From: JANNSW01 sp031431235
GTDB lineage: Bacteria; Pseudomonadota; Alphaproteobacteria; Rhizobiales; Hyphomicrobiaceae
Direction: 5' to 3'
Assembly (NCBI GenBank): GCA_031431235.1
Contig: JANPDA010000484.1
Location: 1 to 8,338 of the forward strand
Length of the DNA: 8,338 bases
Position numbers and translations under genes: made by a program
In this document: one piece after another, positions 1 through 5,464 of the stretch
How positions within the stretch are numbered: position 1 is the stretch's first letter
How the letters are laid out: each line of letters opens with the position of its first letter
Notes under the pieces: model-generated
Databases searched by the model: none
Seen by the model: the letters and a program-made list of their open reading frames with translations, nothing else
What the model was told of the DNA's origin: nothing

Positions 1-3
1 GGC

Positions 4-42
4 CCATTCATTCGATTCCGGCGAAGCTGGATCAATGAATGG
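4..42. repeat. Imperfect palindrome with CCATTCATT arms
   Basis: The outer arms CCATTCATT (4-12) and AATGAATGG (34-42) are exact reverse complements. Inward the pairing continues with small bulges (GAT/ATC, then CC and GC against GG and GC) around a GAAG-like centre. The same nine-base arm returns in the palindrome at 83-108, so the two are probably related. It may be a dispersed intergenic repeat or a protein-binding palindrome. No U-run follows on either strand, so it is not a canonical intrinsic terminator. Confidence 0.6.
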
Positions 43-59
43 AAAGGCGGAACACAAAC

Positions 60-105
60 AAGGAGGTAGCTAGTGGGCTGGCCATTCATTTGGGGTACCA
101 AATGA
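60..105 (+). other. Perfect Shine-Dalgarno plus ten-codon mini-ORF
   Basis: AAGGAGGT (60-67) is a full eight-base match to the anti-Shine-Dalgarno end of 16S rRNA. Five bases later a GTG (73-75) opens a frame of ten codons, translated as MGWPFIWGTK if GTG is read as Met, ending at TGA (103-105). The last half of this frame runs through the hairpin at 83-108. The arrangement resembles a leader peptide coupled to an RNA structure, but the next plus-strand gene starts only at 845 and two more palindromes lie between. It could equally be the remnant start of a lost gene or part of a repeat unit. The signal is seen directly; translation is inference. Confidence 0.25.
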
Positions 106-108
106 ATG
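83..108. repeat. Perfect 11-bp stem hairpin, GGTA loop
   Basis: CATTCATTTGG (83-93) and CCAAATGAATG (98-108) pair perfectly across the four-base loop GGTA. The arm begins with the same CATTCATT core as the palindrome at 4-42. The stem has only four G-C pairs out of eleven and is not followed by a T-run on either strand (GAGTCAGAAC on plus, GCCAGCCCAC on minus), so it is a poor intrinsic terminator. It may be an operator-like palindrome or one unit of a dispersed repeat. Confidence 0.7.
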
Positions 109-118
109 AGTCAGAACA

Positions 119-194
119 CTAGTGTCCTGTCTCCGAGATACGCTCAACCTCGCGGTGTCCTCTGAAGCGTATTTCGGAGATGAAAGGACACTAG
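119..194. repeat. Long inverted repeat with CTAGTGTCCT ends
   Basis: The left arm consists of CTAGTGTCCT (119-128), TCTCCGA (130-136) and ATACGCT (138-144). These pair in order with AGGACACTAG (185-194), TCGGAGA (174-180) and AGCGTAT (166-172), broken by one to four unpaired bases. The loop is about 21 bases and carries a third copy of GTGTCCT (155-161), which could compete with 122-128 for the right arm. No clear target-site duplication flanks it, and it encodes nothing. It fits a small non-coding palindromic element of the kind scattered through Bradyrhizobium-type genomes; that assignment is inference. Confidence 0.65.
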
Positions 195-209
195 CAACTC
201 TATGAATCT

Positions 210-284
210 AGTGTGGTTTCGCCTCGCAAATGCCATCACCGAGCCAGCCGCGGATGCTGGATGGCATTTGCGAGACACCACACT
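210..284. repeat. Long inverted repeat with AGTGTGGT ends
   Basis: AGTGTGGT (210-217) pairs with ACCACACT (277-284), and CTCGCAAATGCCATC (223-237) pairs perfectly with GATGGCATTTGCGAG (260-274). Two to five bases bulge between the two stem blocks. The 22-base loop has its own small CCAGC/GCTGG stem (244-248 with 256-260). Like the element at 119-194 it begins with CTAGTG (208-213). It ends 20 bp past the stop of the minus-strand gene at 305-682 and could mark the 3' end of that transcript, but no T-run follows. Confidence 0.65.
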
Positions 285-304
285 TGTGAAGAATGATCGC
301 GTGA

Positions 305-682
305 TCACTGGGCCTTGGCGGGTTGAGCGATTTCGGCGGGCTCGCCATCGGCCGCCGCTGCCTGGATGCTCTTGTTGGGAGCGATCGTGCAGCCCGGCAT
401 CTCGGACTTGACGGCTGCGAGTGCCTCCTCGGGGTTGGAGGCATCGACGAGCACCGTCCGCGTCCTCGGCACCTTGTCGCAGGCGAGGGTCACCTGGTAC
501 TCGGGCAGCGGCGGCTCGGCCGTCACCACGGCGAGCACGCTGAAGAGCGCGACGAAAATCGCGACCGCCATCCCGCCGATCTGCAGCATGACGTTGCGCT
601 CCTCGCCCGCAATCTTGCGGGACGCGGCATTGCGCGCTTCGTTGAGCAGCTCTGCCTGCTTGCTGAGGGGTGAATCGCTCAT
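305..682 (-). CDS. Small single-pass membrane protein, unknown function
   Basis: This encodes 125 residues. I do not recognise a named family. The N-terminal 30 residues are charged and helical (MSDSPLSKQAELLNEARN at the start). One hydrophobic helix follows (about residues 31-55, with VAIFVALFSVLAVV), then a soluble tail of about 70 residues, probably periplasmic, since the more positive residues sit before the helix. The tail has two cysteines, in TLACDKV and MPGCTI, about 32 residues apart, which could form a disulfide, and ends in an Ala/Pro/Glu-rich stretch. The frame stays open upstream to 826, but the ATG at 680-682 is preferred because the upstream extension is Arg-rich and non-conserved in character. 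The ribosome binding site is weak. It is divergent from the transporter at 845. Coding is likely; the function is unknown. Confidence 0.7.
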   Translation of the reverse strand: MSDSPLSKQAELLNEARNAASRKIAGEERNVMLQIGGMAVAIFVALFSVLAVVTAEPPLPEYQVTLACDKVPRTRTVLVDASNPEEALAAVKSEMPGCTIAPNKSIQAAAADGEPAEIAQPAKAQ

Positions 683-717
683 TCGCTCTCGCTGCCGGGC
701 CTCGGACGTGGCCTCGC

Positions 718-730
718 AAGCTGACAGCTT
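718..730. promoter_or_regulatory. Short palindrome upstream of the small membrane gene
   Basis: AAGCT (718-722) and AGCTT (726-730) form a 13-bp palindrome with a GAC centre. It lies 36 bp upstream of the start of the minus-strand gene at 682, a place where an operator could sit. A palindrome this short can occur by chance, so this is a weak call. Confidence 0.2.
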
Positions 731-740
731 AGGCCGGAAT

Positions 741-787
741 CCGTTTCGAGCAGGTGAACGCCGGCCCCGAGCCCGTTTCGAGCCGGT
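741..787. promoter_or_regulatory. Tandem direct repeat in the divergent upstream region
   Basis: CCGTTTCGAGCAGGT (741-755) and CCGTTTCGAGCCGGT (773-787) match at 14 of 15 positions and start 32 bp apart, about three helical turns. They lie between the divergent genes starting at 682 (minus) and 845 (plus). The spacing would put two copies of a DNA-binding protein on the same face of the helix, so an operator for the transporter or the small membrane gene is possible. No regulator gene is adjacent, so the role is inference. Confidence 0.35.
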
Positions 788-844
788 AGCGGCGACTCCC
801 GCCAGCTGATAACGCTCTGGGCTCACAGGCGATCACACCACAGG

Positions 845-1816
845 ATGACGATGACGACGGGCGCGAGCAGTCGAGACCGCCAGAGCGAACCGGGGGCCGC
901 ACCCGCCCGTCAGCCGCTGGCGCTCGATCCGTCAGGCTTGGCGTTGGCGCTCGCGGGCGCGTTCCTGTTCTCGATGAAACCGATCTTCATCAAGCTCAAC
1001 TACGGCTACGACATCGATGCGATCACCCAGCTGGTGCTGCGCATGGGCTTTGCGCTGCCGTTCTATGCCGCGTTCGGGACCTATGCCTGGCGCGGCCGGC
1101 AGCGGCGCGGCGAGGCCACCGACCTTTCGTTCGCGACGCTCGGGAAAACCTGCCTCGTGGGCGTGCTCGGCTACTATGTGGCGAGCTTTCTCGACATGGA
1201 AGGCCTCGCCCACATCACGGCCCAGTTCGAGCGGCTGCTGCTCTACACCTATCCGACCTTCGTCGCCGTGATCGGCTATCTTCTGTTCAAGGAGCGGCTC
1301 GGGCGCGCGCATCTCTTGTCGCTCGGCCTCACCTATCTGGGCCTCGCGTTCGTGTTCGTCGAGGACATGCAGGGCCTGGGCGACCGGGTGGCACTCGGCG
1401 CGGCGCTGGTGCTGGCCTGCTCGCTCGCCTATGCGCTCTATCTGCTGCTGAGCCGCTCGCTGATCGGACGCCTGGGCGCGCCGCTCTTCACCACCATCTC
1501 GATGGTATCGGGCACCGCGTGCCTGATCCTCCATTTCCTCATCACCAATCCGCTTTCCGACCTCGCCGTGCCGATGCCGGTCGTCTGGCTGTCGCTCGGC
1601 ATGGCGGTGATCGCGACCGTCATTCCCTCGTTCCTCGTCAACGAGGCGATCGCACGCATCGGCCCCGGACCAGTCAGCGTCGCGGGCGGCATCGGGCCGA
1701 TCGTCACCTCGATGCTCGCCATCCTCATCATCGGCGAGCCGTTCACGCTCGCACACGCCGCCGGCACACTGCTGGTGATCGCAGGCGTCGTGGTGCTGAC
1801 ACGGGGGCGGGGGTAA
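845..1816 (+). CDS. EamA/DMT-superfamily ten-helix transporter
   Basis: This encodes a 323-residue inner-membrane protein of the drug/metabolite transporter superfamily, which export or import small metabolites; the substrate cannot be read from sequence. After a polar N-terminal tail of about 30 residues, ten hydrophobic helices follow at roughly 31-51, 60-82, 97-117, 128-148, 154-173, 181-206, 211-233, 243-268, 275-297 and 300-318. They form two EamA repeats. Each repeat ends in the typical glutamate followed by a glycine-rich helix: E150 with LGLTYLGLAF, and E298 with AAGTLLVIAGVVV. Length is slightly above the usual 290-310 because of the tail. Two starts compete: ATG at 845 has AGG directly touching it, while ATG at 851 has the same AGG (842-844) six bases upstream, so 851 may be the true start (321 residues). 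Confidence 0.88.
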   Translation: MTMTTGASSRDRQSEPGAAPARQPLALDPSGLALALAGAFLFSMKPIFIKLNYGYDIDAITQLVLRMGFALPFYAAFGTYAWRGRQRRGEATDLSFATLGKTCLVGVLGYYVASFLDMEGLAHITAQFERLLLYTYPTFVAVIGYLLFKERLGRAHLLSLGLTYLGLAFVFVEDMQGLGDRVALGAALVLACSLAYALYLLLSRSLIGRLGAPLFTTISMVSGTACLILHFLITNPLSDLAVPMPVVWLSLGMAVIATVIPSFLVNEAIARIGPGPVSVAGGIGPIVTSMLAILIIGEPFTLAHAAGTLLVIAGVVVLTRGRG

Positions 1817-1965
1817 AGGCGCGCCTCGCACCCAAACGCTTGCTTTGCCCCCGATTTCCCGGCCGAGCGCGGACCAAAGTCGTGCCAATTGCACTGCCTC
1901 GACCCCGCCCGAGAGCCGGGACCGAGGGCCCAATGCGGCAGCCGACCGTGCCCATTGCTCTGGCC

Positions 1966-1993
1966 CCCGGATGATTGCCTTTGGCAATCCGGG
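1966..1993. repeat. REP-like palindrome between convergent genes
   Basis: CCCGG (1966-1970) pairs with CCGGG (1989-1993) and ATTGCC (1974-1979) pairs with GGCAAT (1983-1988) across a TTT loop, with a three-base bulge on the left side. It lies in the 210-bp gap between the transporter (ends 1816) and the convergent hydrolase-family gene (ends 2027). The CCCGGATGA ... AATCCGGG pattern is like the REP-type palindromes I know from rhizobial genomes. It may help end transcription from both sides, although neither strand shows a T-run. The rest of the gap has only weak self-complementarity. Confidence 0.45.
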
Positions 1994-2026
1994 TAACCGG
2001 AGCTGGCATGGATCGGCGTGCCGGCC

Positions 2027-3106
2027 TCACACGTCCTTGCCGGTGTAGCCGGGGAACTCCGGCTCGCCCTTTTGCTGGCGCTCGGGCAGCGAGATGCGGA
2101 ACTTGCACTTGTGGTCGCCGCGCGTCTTGATCTCCTCGAACTGGACGATCATGTCGGGGTGATAGCGCTTGTAGTAGGTCGGGTGCAGCTCGTAGTCGTA
2201 GATGTAGCCGAGGTCGAGCGCGCGCTTGCCCAGGCCCTGCCAAGCCGCCGCATAGGGGCACCAGCTGCAGTCCTGATGCCAGGTGCCCTCGGTCAGCACG
2301 CCAGGATCGAACTGCCAGATCGAGATCAGCTGGCCGTCCCAGTGATCCATCAGCGTCTTCACGTTCAGATCCCAGCCGGCCGCCGTGTGCGCAGCCTTCT
2401 GCCGGTCGGCGCGCTCGATCGCGAGCCCCTGCACATGCTCGCGCAGCGCCGCCTCGCCCAGCATGTCGAAACGTCTCGTCTCCTCGTCCGCACAGAAAAA
2501 ATAAAGTGCGCCATTGTTCATCGAGGTGCGCCGCGCCATGCCGATCGCCTCCTCGGTCCGCTCGAAGATCGCCGAGCGGATCGGACCAGGTTTGCCTGCA
2601 GCCGCATCGGGCGCAGTCCAACGCACCTCGAAGGGCTTCTTCAAGTCGAGCTTCTTCACATCGAGCTTCACCTCGAGCCCGAGCGCCCGAGCGATCCCCG
2701 GCAGCACGCCACGGTAGTAGAGCCGCGCCATGGCAACACCGTCATCGTACTCGCGCCAGCGGGCCCAATCGGGCGAATCACGGTAGATCACCCGCACCTC
2801 GCCGGGAGTACCGCTGATCTCGCCAGCCCCCGTCTCGGTCAGCAGATGCAGATCCGCCATGTCCCAGTTCTCGACCAGCGTCTGGGCATTGAGCTTGGCC
2901 CGCTTCTTCTTGATGTTGGCTCGAATGAGACCTCCCCGATAGGCACCATAGCGATCGAGCGCCGTCCGAATGGCCGCCTCGCCCTCCTGGCCGAACCGGA
3001 GCACTGGGCCGTGCATGAAATGGCGCGCAAACATGGCCTGGAACCGCAACAGATCATTGCAGCTCCCGATGACGCCCTGCCGGTCGATACGCTCGTCGAA
3101 GCCCAT
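2027..3106 (-). CDS. L-2-amino-thiazoline-4-carboxylate hydrolase-family protein, duplicated domain
   Basis: This encodes 359 residues with no signal peptide or membrane helix, so probably cytoplasmic. The C-terminal half fits the ATC hydrolase family (PF14196), whose characterised member opens the thiazoline ring to N-carbamoyl-L-cysteine in cysteine formation. It has a CSWCPY motif (C280, C283), then HPDMIVQFEEIKTRGDHKC (C334). The N-terminal half looks like a diverged second copy: residues 37-82 align without gaps to 212-257 with 15 of 46 identities, including RF, GEAA, R, LN, TL and WD. The first copy lacks counterparts of C280, C283 and C334. The ATG at 3104-3106 has GGGAGA at 3117-3122, ten bases upstream. 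No cysteine-pathway genes are adjacent, so the actual substrate is open. The family call is fairly secure; the activity is inference. Confidence 0.75.
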   Translation of the reverse strand: MGFDERIDRQGVIGSCNDLLRFQAMFARHFMHGPVLRFGQEGEAAIRTALDRYGAYRGGLIRANIKKKRAKLNAQTLVENWDMADLHLLTETGAGEISGTPGEVRVIYRDSPDWARWREYDDGVAMARLYYRGVLPGIARALGLEVKLDVKKLDLKKPFEVRWTAPDAAAGKPGPIRSAIFERTEEAIGMARRTSMNNGALYFFCADEETRRFDMLGEAALREHVQGLAIERADRQKAAHTAAGWDLNVKTLMDHWDGQLISIWQFDPGVLTEGTWHQDCSWCPYAAAWQGLGKRALDLGYIYDYELHPTYYKRYHPDMIVQFEEIKTRGDHKCKFRISLPERQQKGEPEFPGYTGKDV

Positions 3107-3116
3107 GGTGCAGCTG

Positions 3117-3122
3117 TCTCCC
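3117..3122 (-). promoter_or_regulatory. Ribosome binding site fixing the hydrolase-family start
   Basis: On the minus strand GGGAGA lies ten bases before the ATG at 3104-3106. It supports that ATG as the start rather than an internal one. Confidence 0.5.
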
Positions 3123-3137
3123 AGTCGTTGCCATGCG

Positions 3138-3165
3138 ACTATGCACGATCAGCCGCACAATCCAA
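3138..3165 (-). promoter_or_regulatory. Possible promoter for the hydrolase-family gene
   Basis: Reading the minus strand, TTGGAT (3165-3160) and CATAGT (3143-3138) are 16 bases apart and resemble -35 and -10 boxes (three and four of six consensus positions). Transcription from here would start near 3130 and leave a short leader containing the ribosome binding site at 3117-3122. The match is weak and untested. Confidence 0.22.
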
Positions 3166-3282
3166 CACCTGGGGCCTCGACATGCATTGCCCGCGTGACA
3201 GCAGGGCGCTTGCCGCATGCAGGTCTTTTGGGGCACCAACGGCCGGGAACAGATCGAATGCCCCCAGATTCGCGAGAGCCCC

Positions 3283-3561
3283 ATGACGAAACCCCCGGCC
3301 GGCACCGAGCCCAAGCAGCTTCTGCATCTCGTGTTCGGCGGCGAGCTGACGACGCTCGACGGCATCGAGTTCGCCGACCTCGACAAACTCGACGTCGTCG
3401 GGATCTTCCCCGACTACGCCACGGCGCAGGCCGCCTGGAAGGGAGCGGCCCAGCGCACGGTCGACAACGCCCACATGCGCTACTTCATCGTGCAACTGCA
3501 CCGCCTGCTCGAGCCCGAATCCGGCAAGCCGGGCCGTGCGCCCCGCCCCCGCAAGAGCTGA
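3283..3561 (+). CDS. DUF4170 domain-containing protein
   Basis: This encodes 92 residues and is recognised as DUF4170 from the core that begins KQLLHLVFGGELT, continues FADLDKLDVVGIFPDYATA and ends NAHMRYFIVQLHRLLEP. The domain fills almost the whole protein; a short Pro/Arg/Lys-rich tail follows. It is small, soluble and without signal peptide. No biochemical role is established for the family. From general knowledge, DUF4170 genes in Rhizobiales often lie near lipid A or Kdo genes, which fits the ABC exporter 29 bp downstream here. The frame is open further up to 3217, but the ATG at 3283 is chosen because homologues begin just before the LHLVFGGE segment and GAGAG lies a few bases upstream. 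It is probably the first gene of a two-gene operon. Confidence 0.85.
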   Translation: MTKPPAGTEPKQLLHLVFGGELTTLDGIEFADLDKLDVVGIFPDYATAQAAWKGAAQRTVDNAHMRYFIVQLHRLLEPESGKPGRAPRPRKS

Positions 3562-3579
3562 GCCATCGCCGGGTGGATA

Positions 3580-3585
3580 AAGGAG
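3580..3585 (+). promoter_or_regulatory. Strong ribosome binding site deciding a GTG start
   Basis: AAGGAG lies five bases before GTG at 3591-3593. It fixes the start of the ABC exporter at this GTG, although the frame is open as far up as 2970, well inside neighbouring genes. Confidence 0.7.
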
Positions 3586-3590
3586 AGCAC

Positions 3591-5402
3591 GTGCAGGAGC
3601 CCCAGGAGGCAGACAAGGCAGTGACGAAACGACCAGCGCCCGTGCGGCTCGACCAGCGCACGAGTGCCTTGTTGCGCCGCTTCTGGCGCGACTGGGTCGC
3701 CAAGCGCTGGCCGCAATTGCTGCTGGCGTTCGGCCTGATGGCAATCGTCGCGGCGACCACGGGCGCCTATGGCCTGATCGTCCGCCATGCGGTCAATGCC
3801 CTGAGCGGTGGAAATTTCAGCTCGCTGTGGCCGGTCGTCGGCGTGATCGTGGGGGTCACCTTGCTGCGGACCTTCTCGCTCTATCTGCAAACGGTCGCCA
3901 CCAACCGCACCGTGATGCGCATGACCGTCGACATCCAGAAGGAGGCGTACGCGCACCTGCTGCGCTCCGACTATGCCCGCATCGCCCGCGACACGCCGGG
4001 CCATCTGGTCTCCAGGCTTACGAACGACGTGACGGCAGTGCAGGTTGCCGCCCTCGCGTTCCTCAATTCCTCCGTTCGCGACACGCTGACCGTGATCGCG
4101 ACCGTTGCCGTGATGTTTCATATCGACTGGGCGCTCACCTGCCTGGTGCTCGGCGTCTATCCGATCGCAGCGCTGCCGATCGTGCGGATCGGGCAGCGAC
4201 TGCGGCGCGTCGCCAAGCGGACGCAGGAGGAGCTGGGCGAGATGACGTCCAGCCTGTCGGAGAGCCTGGGCGGCGCCCGCCTCATCAAGACCTTCCGGCT
4301 CGAGGGCTACGCCGAGGAGAAGACCAACCAGAGCTTCGAGCAGATCTATCGCCTGCGGATGAAGGCGGTGCGCACCAGGGCCGGCATCGATCCGATGCTC
4401 GAAGCGCTCGGCGGTGTTGCGCTCGCCGCCGTCATCGCGTTCGTGGGCTATCGCGCATCCAAGGGCGTCACCACGCTCGGCGATTTCATGGGTTTCGTGA
4501 CGGCGCTGCTGGCCGCGGCCCAGCCGATCCGCGGCTTCGGCGGCCTCAATGCGAAAGTCCAGGAAGGGCTGGGCGCAGTCGAGCGACTCTATGAGCTGCT
4601 CGACGAGCAGCCGACCATCGTCGACCGGCCAGGCGCGGGCGAGCTCGCCGTCTCAGCCGGCGCGATCTCGTTCAAGGCTGTCTCGTTTGCCTATGACGGC
4701 AATGTGCCAGCGGTGCGCGATTTCACGCTGACGGTTGCTGGCGGCACAACCGTTGCCCTGGTCGGTGCGAGCGGGGCCGGCAAATCGACGATCATCAACC
4801 TGGTGCCGCGCCTGTTCGAGCCGCAATCGGGAACGATCGAGATCGACGGGCAGGAGATCCGCGCGGTCACGATCGCGAGCCTCAGGAAGGCGATCTCGAT
4901 CGTCAGCCAGGACATCACGCTGTTCAACGACACCGTGCGCGCCAACATCGCGCTCGGCCGGCTCGGTGCGAGCCAGGCGGAAATCGAGGCGGCGGCGGCG
5001 GCGGCTGCCGCAAGCCGTTTCATTGCGGAGATGCCGGCTGGCTACGACACCGTGATTGGCGACCGGGGCATGCGGCTCTCTGGCGGCCAGCGCCAGCGGC
5101 TGGCGCTCGCCCGCGCCATCCTGAAGGACGCGCCGATCCTCCTGCTCGACGAGGCGACCAGCGCCCTCGACACCCATTCGGAGCGCTCGGTGCAGGACGC
5201 ACTCGCCCGCTTCAGCCGGGGCCGAACCACCCTCGTCATCGCCCACCGCCTCTCGACCGTGCGCAACGCCGACCTCATCTGCGTGATGGAAGCGGGCGGC
5301 ATCGTCGAGCAGGGCCGCCACGGCGAGCTGATGGCCCGCAACGGCATCTACGCCCTGCTGTGCCGCTCGCAGGTGCTGGCGGCGGACGATGGCGGAGGGT
5401 AG
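3591..5402 (+). CDS. MsbA-type fused ABC exporter (permease plus ATPase)
   Basis: This encodes 603 residues, the normal length for a half-transporter of the MsbA/LmrA type that works as a homodimer in the inner membrane and exports lipids or hydrophobic compounds. Six helices lie at about 41-64, 78-100, 155-178, 180-200, 267-287 and 297-313. The ATPase domain (about 345-590) has every key motif: Walker A GASGAGKST (392-400, K398), Q-loop Q440, signature LSGGQ (496-500), Walker B ILLLDE (516-521, E521 catalytic), D-loop SALD (524-527) and H-loop H552. An eight-alanine run (467-474) coded by mostly GCG codons lies before the signature. The GTG start follows AAGGAG by five bases. The gene probably forms an operon with the DUF4170 gene. 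It may be a lipid A flippase or another paralogue; the substrate cannot be decided, so no symbol is given. Confidence 0.92.
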   Translation: MQEPQEADKAVTKRPAPVRLDQRTSALLRRFWRDWVAKRWPQLLLAFGLMAIVAATTGAYGLIVRHAVNALSGGNFSSLWPVVGVIVGVTLLRTFSLYLQTVATNRTVMRMTVDIQKEAYAHLLRSDYARIARDTPGHLVSRLTNDVTAVQVAALAFLNSSVRDTLTVIATVAVMFHIDWALTCLVLGVYPIAALPIVRIGQRLRRVAKRTQEELGEMTSSLSESLGGARLIKTFRLEGYAEEKTNQSFEQIYRLRMKAVRTRAGIDPMLEALGGVALAAVIAFVGYRASKGVTTLGDFMGFVTALLAAAQPIRGFGGLNAKVQEGLGAVERLYELLDEQPTIVDRPGAGELAVSAGAISFKAVSFAYDGNVPAVRDFTLTVAGGTTVALVGASGAGKSTIINLVPRLFEPQSGTIEIDGQEIRAVTIASLRKAISIVSQDITLFNDTVRANIALGRLGASQAEIEAAAAAAAASRFIAEMPAGYDTVIGDRGMRLSGGQRQRLALARAILKDAPILLLDEATSALDTHSERSVQDALARFSRGRTTLVIAHRLSTVRNADLICVMEAGGIVEQGRHGELMARNGIYALLCRSQVLAADDGGG

Positions 5403-5464
5403 TGCTGAATCTGCAATTGATCTGCTCGTAGTGGCTACAACACCGTGGCACACTGCTGGAGAAG
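5403..5464. other. Junction between ABC gene and restriction module
   Basis: This 62-bp gap separates the stop codons of two convergent genes. It carries no terminator-like hairpin with a T-run and no tRNA fragment or recognisable attachment site; the only symmetry is GTAG-TGG-CTAC at 5428-5438. Base composition drops here from that of the ABC gene to that of the restriction genes, so it is the likely left end of an acquired segment. Confidence 0.4.

Noticed and set aside
83..108. Intrinsic terminator at the perfect hairpin
   Set aside because: The stem is A/T-rich for a terminator and no T-run follows on either strand.
1..304. CRISPR array or transposon end in the repeat cluster
   Set aside because: There are no regularly spaced identical direct repeats with spacers, no cas gene, no transposase, and no clear target-site duplication.
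144..719. Minus-strand frame of 191 codons over the repeats and the small membrane gene
   Set aside because: It crosses two palindromic repeats and gives an Arg-rich product. The overlapping frame at 305-682 has a coherent membrane helix and tail.
932..1987. Long minus-strand open frame (351 codons) opposite the EamA transporter
   Set aside because: The product is Arg/Glu/Gly-rich, low in hydrophobic order and without recognisable domains. It mirrors the GC-rich coding frame of the well-supported transporter.
2018..3286. Plus-strand open frame (422 codons) opposite the hydrolase-family gene
   Set aside because: The minus-strand product has clear family motifs and a ribosome binding site, while this frame gives a Leu/Arg/His-rich product with no motif. 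It is an antisense shadow.
2970..3590. N-terminal extension of the ABC exporter to 810 residues
   Set aside because: The extension runs through the hydrolase gene and the DUF4170 gene, is not like any exporter N-terminus, and the GTG at 3591 has a strong ribosome binding site.
5403..5464. tRNA-type attachment site at the left end of the restriction module
   Set aside because: No tRNA 3' end or matching direct repeat could be found within the window.
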